From Deltaproteobacteria bacterium (lineage in GTDB: Bacteria; Desulfobacterota; BSN033; UBA1163): DNA of 6,535 nt. This document shows positions 1-6,535 of the stretch, in pieces (within the stretch, counting starts at the first letter, position 1; every line of letters starts with the position of its first letter). The position numbers and the translations under genes were made by a program. Below the pieces are notes generated by a model. It saw only the letters and a list, made by a program, of their open reading frames with translations. It was not told the origin of the DNA and searched no databases. Location: positions 1 through 6,535 of the forward strand of contig VGSD01000167.1 of assembly GCA_016875155.1 (NCBI GenBank). Reading direction: 5' to 3'.

Positions 1-1673
<1,673 letters not shown>

Positions 1674-1687
<14 letters not shown>

Positions 1688-1702
1688 TGCCCATCTATCC
1701 AA
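1674..1702 (-). promoter_or_regulatory. Candidate katG sigma70 promoter
   Basis: On the minus strand, TTGGAT (-35, 1697-1702) is followed after 17 bp by GATTAT (-10, 1674-1679), giving a start point near 1667 and a leader of about 40 nt. Both boxes are imperfect, so this is a weak call. The alternative is transcription from the perR promoter alone. Confidence 0.35.
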
Positions 1703-1726
1703 CATTTAAAGAACGAAACCGATGCC

Positions 1727-1752
1727 AAAAAAAGAAAGGCATAGGACCTTCA
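1727..1752 (-). terminator. Weak intrinsic terminator after perR
   Basis: Reading on the minus strand, a short stem of about 5 bp (GGAAG-like arm overlapping the perR TGA stop, paired with CCTTT) is followed by TCTTTTTTT. The stem is short, so it would probably allow read-through into katG. It is listed as possible attenuation only. Confidence 0.25.
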
Positions 1753-2214
1753 GCCATTCTTCTCCTTGACACGCTTCTTTCTGTTTCCTTTTGTTTTTGT
1801 ATAGCAGTCCTTGCAATACCCGTAGTACTCCAGCCTGGTGTCCGTGATCGAGAAGCCGGTTTTCTTCATGACCCTCTTGGGATCAACAGTGATGGGAACG
1901 TTGTAATCTACTATCTTCTTACATCTTTCGCAGATCAGATTAATGTGCTCTTCAAGGTTTCCGTCGTAGCGGTCTTCCATCTTGTCAAACTGAAGCATTT
2001 TGATCATACCGTGGCGGGAAAGCTCATTAAGTGTGGCGTAGGTGGTTGACAGGCTCAAACTTTTCTTCCTCCTTTTTGCCTTTTTATAAATAAGGCTTGC
2101 ACCTGGATGGGATTCCGCCTGTTCAATCAGCACGTCCATGATGGCCAGCCGTTGGGGGGTCACCTTCAACCCCTTCTTTCGCATCTGGCTGATCATCGAT
2201 TCTTTGGTCATCAT
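1750..2214 (-). CDS. perR: Fur-family peroxide-type repressor (PerR-like)
   Basis: Metal-dependent winged-helix repressor, 154 aa. The DNA-binding domain is about residues 8-80 (GLKVTPQRLAI, then recognition helix LSLSTTYATLNEL), followed by the dimerisation domain. Two CxxC pairs, C95/C98 (CERC) and C134/C137 (CKDC), are the structural zinc site. Compared from memory with B. subtilis PerR, the regulatory-metal ligands H37, D85, H91 and D104 correspond to H36, D84, H90 and D103, while H93 is replaced by N92. The Asp at 103 is the residue that in PerR favours peroxide sensing, where Fur has Glu. It lies 124 bp upstream of katG on the same strand, which supports a peroxide-stress role. The start is uncertain: Met1 and Met2 are adjacent, Met7 is in frame, and none has a strong Shine-Dalgarno because the operator sits only 7 bp upstream. 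Confidence 0.9.
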   Translation of the reverse strand: MMTKESMISQMRKKGLKVTPQRLAIMDVLIEQAESHPGASLIYKKAKRRKKSLSLSTTYATLNELSRHGMIKMLQFDKMEDRYDGNLEEHINLICERCKKIVDYNVPITVDPKRVMKKTGFSITDTRLEYYGYCKDCYTKTKGNRKKRVKEKNG

Positions 2215-2221
2215 AGATAAA

Positions 2222-2236
2222 TAGGAATGATTCCTA
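2222..2236. promoter_or_regulatory. Fur/PerR box, autoregulatory operator
   Basis: TAGGAAT-G-ATTCCTA on the plus strand is a perfect 7-1-7 inverted repeat. This is the architecture of Fur/PerR-family boxes (compare TTATAATNATTATAA), though with GG/CC in each half. It sits just downstream of the predicted transcription start and 7 bp upstream of the regulator's ATG, where bound repressor would block transcription. Confidence 0.7.
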
Positions 2237-2246
2237 ATTACAAATC

Positions 2247-2276
2247 AATGTAACCCACTCTTCTGGCTTATGTCAA
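2247..2276 (-). promoter_or_regulatory. perR sigma70 promoter
   Basis: On the minus strand a perfect -35 TTGACA (2271-2276) is followed after 18 bp by TACATT (2247-2252). The predicted start point is near 2240, directly before the 7-1-7 operator. Confidence 0.65.
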
Positions 2277-2432
2277 GTCGTTCTTCTAAGAAAATGTTCA
2301 AGCCCCTCAGCCGCAAGGTGGGTTGTTCCTGCTTGTTTTAAAATAGCTTTTATTGACAGAGGGAGGGACGGAAAAAATAAACATTTTGAGGATGAGGAAT
2401 TCTAATGTCAGGAGAAATTAAGTGGGTCAATA

Positions 2433-2472
2433 AATAAACTTGATAGTACCAATGAGGTCCAATCCTGGCTTT
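2433..2472. repeat. Diverged direct repeat, copy 1
   Basis: This 40-bp stretch matches 4050-4089 at about 30 of 40 positions by hand alignment, in the same orientation. Similarity continues a few bases to the left (GTCAATA). It lies 6 bp beyond the stop of the SGNH hydrolase gene. With copy 2 it brackets that gene and its promoter. It may be a degenerate intergenic repeat, or the scar of an insertion or duplication. Confidence 0.45.
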
Positions 2473-2478
2473 CACAGC

Positions 2479-3689
2479 TTACGGCCCCTTGACGCGCAAC
2501 AGGCGTAATACCTGCTCATACGCGACCCTGTGACCTTCCTCATTCCAGTGCCAGTCATGTTCCGACTGGAACTCCCGCCGGTTCTTTTCAAAGTCCTCCC
2601 TCATCGGCTCTGTCAGGTCAATGAGCTCATGCAATTTGAATGTCTTGCTTTTATCCAGCGTGTTCTTATAAATGTTACGTCGCGGAGCATCCATGATAAA
2701 AATGATCCTTTTGTCTTTATTCTCATTCCTGATCTGACCGAGGATGTATTCAGTTGCAAGCCTGATCGATCCCATGTGGCTGTTGAACACGCCAACCTCG
2801 ACATTGTCCTCGTATTTTATGGTTCTCATTGCGAACAGCTCCCTGATAAGGTTCATTATCTTAAGGTTGTGCACGAGATATCTCATGAGTGCGCTCTTCT
2901 CTGCCACGAGATATTTCAAGCGCGCGCCCTTCCTTGCCAATTCCTTTTTGTAGACGAACTGGGGGGAAGAGCAAATCTGGCTGGGTGGAACCTCTGACAC
3001 CACCCCGTCACGCACATCCACTCTGAGCATTTGTGACGATAAATTTAAGGCAACTAGTGTAGTGTCTCTCAAACAAATGGATTTATGTTTTATGATTATT
3101 CGCCCATTCTGATAAGGTTGGTGTTGTATTTGCTGAAGTTCTGTGCCCTCGGATAACTCCAGCCAATTATGAGACACTACACTAGGCTGTCATGAAAATC
3201 GTTGTGCACGACATTGAATATGATGGTGTCGGGGTCATAGTTCTTGACGACGTACCTGCTCATGTGGAGATATTGGGAAAGCGGGATGGCGGCGACCCCG
3301 AAACTGAAGACCTCATATTCGTGGCCGACATTTTCTCGCAGCAAAGACGGGTAGCTTTTGTCCATGTCAACGTGCAGTGCCTCGACATATGAGTCGCCGA
3401 TCACGGCTATTCTCTCTTTTCCACTTTTAGTTTTTTGGTAATCGACAGGACTGTTCCACCCGTCATTGTTTATGCGCCACTTTCCTCTCTGCTGGGCAAA
3501 TTTGCCGAAGGTGGCCATCCCGCTCACCTGATCAGAACATTTCTTCAGCATCAGCGTCTCACTATAAAAACAATTGTAGGGAATCTGGGAGGCGGGGATA
3601 ACGAACCTGAACACCAGCTCCAGTATAATAAGGCTGATGATGAGCGATGGGACTGTCAGGAATATAAAACTTCTGATCTTTGCCTTCAT
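2479..3689 (-). pseudogene. SGNH/GDSL-type hydrolase, disrupted by a MITE
   Basis: The gene is read in two pieces: 3177-3689 (170 codons, ending in a TAG supplied by the inserted element) and the frame ending at 2479. Removing 128 bp (element plus one target copy) joins them into one 360-codon frame. The N-terminal membrane anchor is about residues 7-31. Block I is GDSY with nucleophile S100, the conserved Gly is near residue 131, block III is HND (N163, D164), and the C-terminal DWHWNEEGH carries H338, the likely catalytic base. This layout resembles SGNH proteins of cell-envelope polysaccharide O-acetylation or deacetylation. The substrate is unknown and no MBOAT partner gene is in the window. 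The insertion lies just after block III, so neither fragment has a full catalytic set. A GTG inside the element overlaps the TAG by one base, so reinitiation making a split protein is conceivable but unlikely. The Shine-Dalgarno at 3689 is poor. Confidence 0.85.
3057..3182. mobile_element. 126-bp MITE, IS630/Tc1-like by target site
   Basis: Including the target bases, CTAGTGTAGTGTCTC (3054-3068) and its exact complement (3171-3185) form 15-bp perfect terminal inverted repeats. The ends lie in CTAG on both sides, consistent with a duplicated TA (3055-3056 and 3183-3184) or a duplicated CTAG. No transposase is encoded, so it is non-autonomous. Precise removal restores the host gene's reading frame, which proves it is an insertion rather than native sequence. 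The TA/CTAG target preference is known for the IS630/Tc1-mariner group; family membership is inferred from that only. Confidence 0.88.
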
Positions 3690-3785
3690 GCGATGTTAAG
3701 GATGGGGCTGTTATCTGTTAAGGCAGAGGCGAGTTCAAAGCATTATTTTTTATCATTTTGATAAGAACTCTTTTTGGATAATTTA

Positions 3786-3814
3786 AATGTACAAAAAAGT
3801 GAGTTGCATGTCAA
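3786..3814 (-). promoter_or_regulatory. Sigma70 promoter of the SGNH hydrolase gene
   Basis: On the minus strand TTGACA (3809-3814) is followed after 17 bp by TACATT (3786-3791), the same -10 sequence as in the perR promoter. The predicted start near 3779 gives a leader of about 90 nt before the ATG at 3689. The promoter looks intact, so the disrupted gene may still be transcribed. Confidence 0.6.
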
Positions 3815-4003
3815 GAAGAATCCAGAAGATTTGGGGGTTCAAGCCCTTATGGGGAAAACTGGACAAAGAGCTATCGAAATGAGATTAAGGTGACCAAAAG
3901 AGACAGATTCGAAAATGTGTTAGCTGTTTTGCGTTAAGAGAACGAGGAAGAAGTTTTACGGGCTCAAAAAATAAATGTTGATGATTGCCAATTCAAATCG
4001 TAC

Positions 4004-4020
4004 GCACTTTGCAAAAGTGC
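4004..4020. repeat. Short perfect hairpin
   Basis: GCACTTT (4004-4010) and AAAGTGC (4014-4020) form a 7-bp stem with a 3-base loop. It lies about 90 bp beyond the stop of the DsbA-like gene. No T-run follows on either strand, so it is not a clear intrinsic terminator; it may act as an mRNA 3'-end structure. Confidence 0.4.
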
Positions 4021-4049
4021 TGGGTTGTTGACTGTAGGAAGGAGTCAAT

Positions 4050-4089
4050 AATAAACGTGACAGTGTCTGGAAGGTCAAATCCTGACTTT
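4050..4089. repeat. Diverged direct repeat, copy 2
   Basis: Partner of 2433-2472, at about 75% identity by eye and in the same orientation. It lies 19 bp beyond the stop of the DsbA-like gene and contains the small palindrome GACAGTGTC. Both copies sit immediately downstream of a minus-strand gene. This resembles a dispersed intergenic repeat; a link to REP-type elements is only a guess. Confidence 0.45.
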
Positions 4090-4108
4090 TATAAATGAAC
4101 GCCAAGGA

Positions 4109-4729
4109 TCAGATTCGCTTCTTCATGCCCTTGGTCTTAAGAAGTTGTTCCAATGCTTCATAGGGCTGGAAGCCAACAGCCTTCTGGTGATTGATTGCAA
4201 AGGTCGGAACTGCTGTGACGCCCTGGGCATAACAGTAGTTCCAGTCGGAGTCAACTTCCTTTTTATACTTTCTCGATTTCAGAACCTCTCTTGCCTCTTC
4301 TTCGGGAAGCCCTAAGGATTTAGGCAGAAGAATCAGTTCATCAACTTTGCCAATGTTTATACCCTCAACGAAATAGGCGTTAAAGACGGCTTTATGGAAC
4401 TGGTCGCCTACCCCTTTTAGTTCTGCCCATTTGGCCAGTTCCTGAGCCAGGCGGCTGTTATATGTTTTTTTCCTTTCCCCAAGGGGCAGTCCGAGTTCAC
4501 GAGCAACCTGCCGTAATCGTTCCCGTGCCTTGTTGATATCGATATTGCGCCCTGCGAAGAGTTCTTCGAGGGTGAGTCCTTCCTCTGGAGTCTCAGGATG
4601 GAGCGGGAAGGCGATCCAGCGGACTTGGATATCGTACTCTTTCTGCAATTGGTCAATACGCACGGTACCGAAGTAACACCAGGGTCACACATAATCCGAA
4701 AAGACTTCTAATACTTCTTTATTCATCAT
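4109..4729 (-). CDS. DsbA/FrnE-like thioredoxin-fold selenoprotein (UxxC)
   Basis: Predicted cytoplasmic thiol/selenol oxidoreductase of the DsbA/FrnE family, 206 aa if the in-frame TGA at 4685-4687 is read as selenocysteine. The frame is MMNKEVLEVFSDYV-U15-PWCYFG, so the TGA occupies exactly the first, nucleophilic position of the family's CPWC motif and C18 is the resolving Cys. The beta strand before the motif and the helix after it are intact. The rest of the frame is open to 4111, includes the insert helical domain (about residues 50-160) and ends with the cis-proline loop VTAVPTF (P175). There is no signal peptide. The start is Met1 (4729) or, better spaced from the Shine-Dalgarno, Met2 (4726). 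A GTG at 4663 would begin after the active site and has no good ribosome site. The final stop is also TGA. The alternative is a Cys-to-stop mutation in a decaying gene; the otherwise perfect frame argues against this. No Sec machinery gene is in the window. Confidence 0.82.
4650..4681 (-). promoter_or_regulatory. Candidate bacterial SECIS element
   Basis: Folding the mRNA just after the UGA by hand gives a stem-loop: UGGU (4678-4681) pairs with ACCA (4650-4653), then UAC (4673-4675) pairs with GUA (4657-4659), with a small internal loop and a C-G closing pair. The apical loop starts with GGU (4667-4669), 16 nt after the UGA. Bacterial SECIS elements have a small apical loop with an early G or GG at about 16-37 nt from the UGA, so position and loop fit. 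The pairing contains mismatches and a bulge. A competing fold with a UUCG tetraloop in the same segment is possible. Confidence 0.45.
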
Positions 4730-4733
4730 TTTT

Positions 4734-4737
4734 CTCC
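4734..4737 (-). promoter_or_regulatory. RBS of the selenoprotein gene
   Basis: AAAAGGAG on the minus strand, with GGAG 4 nt from the first ATG (4729) and 7 nt from the second (4726). It places the start upstream of the in-frame TGA, which supports read-through of that codon. Confidence 0.75.
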
Positions 4738-4754
4738 TTTTGAGCTCCACATTA

Positions 4755-4783
4755 ATTATGAGAATTTATCTCTAAAACTTTAA
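4755..4783 (-). promoter_or_regulatory. Possible promoter of the selenoprotein gene
   Basis: On the minus strand CATAAT (4755-4760) is a good -10. A poor TTAAAG (4778-4783) lies 17 bp further upstream as -35. The surroundings are AT-rich. The G/C-rich inverted repeat begins 8 bp upstream of the -35. Confidence 0.35.
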
Positions 4784-4790
4784 CAAAAAT

Positions 4791-4897
4791 CTCCCCTCCC
4801 CGACGTGGGAGGGGATGAAGGGGAGGGGGACTAAATTTAGATTAAAAATATTTTGTCCACCCCCACCCTCACCCTCCCCCATCGAAGGGGGAGGGGA
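4791..4897. repeat. G/C-skewed inverted-repeat element with two hairpins
   Basis: TCCCCTCCC (4792-4800) and GGGAGGGGA (4807-4815) form a perfect 9-bp stem with a 6-base loop. CCCTCCCCC (4872-4880) and GGGGGAGGG (4887-4895) form a second 9-bp stem. Between them the G-run at 4820-4831 can pair with the C-run at 4856-4869 across an AT-rich centre. The left half is an imperfect inverted copy of the right half, so the whole is a palindromic unit of about 105 bp. Four G-runs occur on the plus strand (4807-4829), and four lie in the complement of 4860-4880, fitting the usual G-quadruplex pattern. It resembles the C/G-rich dispersed intergenic repeats seen in many bacterial genomes. Confidence 0.75.
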
Positions 4898-5073
4898 TTA
4901 TTAAGGAAAATTTAAATATCTTTTGTTAAAACTATGACCGATCTTTGGATTCTTTGCAACAGACGAAGAATTCTAGACTCCAAGGGTTGATAGATACAAT
5001 CGATAGATATGTTGAATTTATTCCATTCTTGTAGTAGAAGTCTATTGAACATTTTGAAACTTAGGGGGATAAG
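4898..5073. other. Upstream region of the DUF2284 operon
   Basis: AT-rich stretch that must contain or adjoin the promoter of the plus-strand operon, but no convincing -35/-10 pair was found. GATAGATA occurs twice 13 bp apart (4989-4996 and 5002-5009), possibly a tandem binding site, though such repeats also arise by chance. No coding frame is supported. Confidence 0.4.
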
Positions 5074-5637
5074 ATGAAAAAATCCGCTGGTAAGAATCAA
5101 ATCAATCGGAAGAAGTTTGAAGAGGTATTTAAGAAACAGGGATACAAAGATTTTAAATGGATTAATCCAAAGGATATTGTTGTAGCTCAATGGGCGAGGA
5201 TGAAGTGCACATTCGGATGCAAGAATTACGGAAAATGCGGGACCTGTCCACCCAATACTCCGTCGGTGGCAGAAGTAAAGGAATTTGTCAGGGAGTATAG
5301 AACCTGTGCTATTTTTCGGTTTACCAAAAAGGTAGCACGGCCCGAAGATCGTTTTGCCTGGACAAGGAAGGTCAATTTAAAACTTTTGAGCCTGGAGCGA
5401 GAGGTCTTTCTTTCAGGCTACTACAAGGCTTTTCTCCTGTTCATGGATTCTTGTAATCTCTGTGCTTCCTGCCCCGGGGTAAGACAACTGTGCAAGAATC
5501 CAAAAATGGCTCGGCCCACTCCTGAATCCATGGCCATGGATGTCTTTGCTACAGTCCGAAAGATCGGTTACCCCATTGATGTTCTTTATGATTATAAACA
5601 AGAGATGAACCGCTACGCCTTTTTATTTATCGAATAA
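5074..5637 (+). CDS. DUF2284 cysteine-rich putative metal-binding protein
   Basis: 187-aa cytoplasmic protein with the two cysteine clusters typical of DUF2284 (COG5423 type). The first is C45-x3-C49-x5-C55-x2-C58 in the segment KCTFGCKNYGKCGTCPPNTP. The second is C127-x2-C130-x2-C133-x6-C140 in DSCNLCASCPGVRQLC. Eight cysteines in this layout suggest Fe-S cluster or other metal binding. The biochemical function of the family is not established, and a redox or electron-transfer role is inference. The N-terminal 14 residues are lysine-rich. The start is supported by AGGGGG at 5063-5068, 5 nt before the ATG. It is the first gene of a plus-strand operon leading to an aldehyde:ferredoxin oxidoreductase, which makes a redox partnership plausible. 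AT-rich and Lys-rich compared with katG. Confidence 0.85.
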   Translation: MKKSAGKNQINRKKFEEVFKKQGYKDFKWINPKDIVVAQWARMKCTFGCKNYGKCGTCPPNTPSVAEVKEFVREYRTCAIFRFTKKVARPEDRFAWTRKVNLKLLSLEREVFLSGYYKAFLLFMDSCNLCASCPGVRQLCKNPKMARPTPESMAMDVFATVRKIGYPIDVLYDYKQEMNRYAFLFIE

Positions 5638-5656
5638 AGTTGCCATTCTCTGCATG

Positions 5657-5665
5657 AAGGAGGAT
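5657..5665 (+). promoter_or_regulatory. RBS that sets the start of the next gene at 5669
   Basis: AAGGAGGAT, whose GGAGG lies 5 nt before the ATG at 5669. An in-frame ATG at 5654 lies upstream of this site and has none of its own, so the shorter start is preferred. Confidence 0.8.
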
Positions 5666-5668
5666 AAA

Positions 5669-6088
5669 ATGGATAAAGATCAATTGGCTGAAATCATACG
5701 GCGGAGGTTAAAGTTGGACGATCAGGAGTGGATGATGATCAAAGAAAACCCCAAGTTTCAACGCCAATTTCAGAACGCCATTAAGGCCTCTGAATACCGT
5801 TTGGTCGCTGAGGTGATTGAATCGAAAGGTTGCCATTCAGGGCATATTGTGGGCCAGAAACTAATTTTTGATAGTTCTGGTAATTTGCTAACAAAAGAGA
5901 GCCCGGACCGTGTCTGTGCTTTTTTGATGCCAAACTTAACTGTTTTGATCAACGCCTTTTTTGAAAACCTGATGAATGGTCGGGACCCGAATGAAGTGAT
6001 ATTTAACACCACCGGCTGTTTTGACACAGGCCCCCAGTGCGGTGGATGGGGCCGTATCGTTGTCAAAATGACAGCAGTGAAGAAATAG
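5669..6088 (+). CDS. TIGR04076-like protein, function unknown
   Basis: 139-aa cytoplasmic protein. The N-terminal 40 residues are charged and helical. The remainder (about 43-139) resembles the TIGR04076 family, with ESKGCHSGHIVGQKLIF (C55, GHxVG), a central C83, and a C-terminal TGCFDTGPQCGGWGRIVVKM (C117, C124, GGWG). Four cysteines could bind metal or form disulfides. No activity is known for the family. It begins 31 bp after the DUF2284 stop and ends 27 bp before the oxidoreductase start, so co-transcription is likely. The family assignment is from memory of its GHxVG and C-terminal Gly/Trp pattern and is moderately sure; the reality of the gene is very likely given its RBS and spacing. 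Confidence 0.72.
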   Translation: MDKDQLAEIIRRRLKLDDQEWMMIKENPKFQRQFQNAIKASEYRLVAEVIESKGCHSGHIVGQKLIFDSSGNLLTKESPDRVCAFLMPNLTVLINAFFENLMNGRDPNEVIFNTTGCFDTGPQCGGWGRIVVKMTAVKK

Positions 6089-6115
6089 GTACCTTAAATG
6101 AAGAGAGCAATCGAT

Positions 6116-6535
6116 ATGAAGATCTTAAGGGTGGACATTGCAAACGAAAGGGTAACCTTCGAAAGCCTCAGAGAAGAGTGGAAGTCAATCGGGGGAAGCG
6201 CTCTCATTGCAAAGGTGATGAACGAAGAAGTCCCTCCAATAGCTGACCCACTCGGCCCTGAGAACCTGTTTATTATTGCTGTTGGCCCTTTGGCAGCCAC
6301 CAATGCACCCCAACTCGGGCGGATATCCGTTGGCGCAAAGAGCCCTCTGACGCTGGGCATTAAAGAGGCAAATTCAGGGGGCCCGGTTGCTCAAATCCTC
6401 GATAGGCTAGGGATTCGCGCTGTTATTGTTCAGGGCGTGCCTCGTGACCAACGGTTGTACTGCTTATTTATTTCAAATGATAAGATAACACTTATTCCGG
6501 CAGACGAATACAGGAACATGAAGAATTATAAATTG
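6116..6535 (+). CDS. aor: Aldehyde:ferredoxin oxidoreductase, N-terminal part
   Basis: First 140 codons of an AOR-family tungsten (or molybdenum) bis-pyranopterin enzyme, usually about 600 aa; the window ends inside it. AORs oxidise aldehydes to acids, or reduce acids, with ferredoxin. The N-terminal AOR domain is clear: MKILRVDIANERV, then the GGSALIAKVMNEEVPP segment (most family members have GGRGL), then DPLGPENLFIIAVGPLAATNAP, GRISVGAKSPLT and EANSGGPVAQIL. The radical-of-family [4Fe-4S] cysteines would lie beyond the window. The start at 6116 matches the usual family N-terminus and has a weak AAGAGAG 8 nt upstream; an in-frame ATG at 6098 with AGGT at 6087-6090 is the alternative. It follows two small cysteine-containing proteins in one operon. 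The exact substrate type (AOR, FOR or a benzoyl-CoA-reductase-like branch) cannot be decided from this part. Confidence 0.9.
   Translation, partial: MKILRVDIANERVTFESLREEWKSIGGSALIAKVMNEEVPPIADPLGPENLFIIAVGPLAATNAPQLGRISVGAKSPLTLGIKEANSGGPVAQILDRLGIRAVIVQGVPRDQRLYCLFISNDKITLIPADEYRNMKNYKL

Larger units (their letters stand above)
3690..4108. other. 419-bp intergenic region without a supported gene
   Basis: No convincing coding frame was seen on either strand. The region holds the SGNH gene's promoter (3786-3814), a perfect short hairpin (4004-4020) and copy 2 of the diverged direct repeat (4050-4089). The remainder is AT-rich sequence with scattered stops. Confidence 0.6.

Noticed and set aside
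2291..2301. The 11-mer TTGAACATTTT, found here on the minus strand and again at 5045-5055 on the plus strand
   Set aside because: Repeated 11-mers of AT-rich composition are expected by chance many times in a window of this size.
2530..2997. 155-codon plus-strand open frame opposite the SGNH gene
   Set aside because: Antisense shadow of the disrupted hydrolase gene; no ribosome site or domain.
3787..3882. 31-codon plus-strand frame starting at an ATG (MYKKVSC...)
   Set aside because: It overlaps the minus-strand promoter, has no Shine-Dalgarno and shows no recognisable motif.
3893..3940. Short plus-strand frame starting GTG (VTKRDRFENVLAVLR) resembling the N-terminus of uroporphyrinogen-decarboxylase-type proteins
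   Set aside because: Only 15 codons before a stop, with no continuation found in other frames; too short to claim a gene remnant.
4661..4663. GTG as the start codon of a 184-codon DsbA-like protein
   Set aside because: It would exclude the active-site CxxC and the first beta strand, has no good ribosome site, and an in-frame upstream ATG has one.
4791..4897. G/C-rich hairpins as an intrinsic terminator or CRISPR-like array
   Set aside because: No T-run follows the hairpins, both flanking genes diverge from this region so no transcript needs to end here, and there are no regularly spaced repeats.

Overview
The window looks like part of the chromosome of an anaerobic bacterium, most likely a deltaproteobacterium (Desulfobacterota) or a relative. 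The support is the start of a tungsten/molybdenum aldehyde:ferredoxin oxidoreductase, a cysteine-rich DUF2284 protein, a PerR-type regulator paired with KatG, and what appears to be a selenocysteine-containing DsbA/FrnE-like protein. The taxonomic call is inference; there is no rRNA or other marker gene.

Left part (1-2280, minus strand): a peroxide-defence unit. A Fur/PerR-family repressor (1750-2214) lies upstream of catalase-peroxidase katG (1-1625, C-terminus cut by the window edge). A consensus-like sigma70 promoter (2247-2276) is followed by a perfect 7-1-7 inverted repeat (2222-2236), the geometry of a Fur/PerR box, which suggests peroxide-responsive autoregulation. katG may also have its own promoter in the 124-bp gap between the genes. 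katG is clearly more GC-rich than the genes at the right end.

Middle (2433-4089, minus strand): a membrane-anchored SGNH/GDSL-type hydrolase gene (2479-3689) broken by a 126-bp miniature transposable element with perfect terminal repeats, inserted at a CTAG site. Removing the element plus one target copy restores a continuous 360-codon frame with all catalytic blocks. The gene has a good promoter and is flanked by two diverged direct repeats of about 40 bp.

Right of centre (4109-4729, minus strand): a FrnE/DsbA-like thioredoxin-fold protein whose active-site CPWC motif reads (TGA)-P-W-C, with an otherwise intact frame, a good ribosome binding site upstream of the TGA and a plausible bacterial SECIS hairpin just after it. 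This is the most notable item: a candidate UxxC selenoprotein that ordinary gene callers would truncate to a start after its active site.

The intergenic region 4730-5073 holds a strongly G/C-skewed inverted-repeat element (4791-4897) with two 9-bp hairpins. To its right a plus-strand operon (DUF2284 protein, TIGR04076-like protein, aldehyde:ferredoxin oxidoreductase) runs off the window end with 31- and 27-bp gaps.
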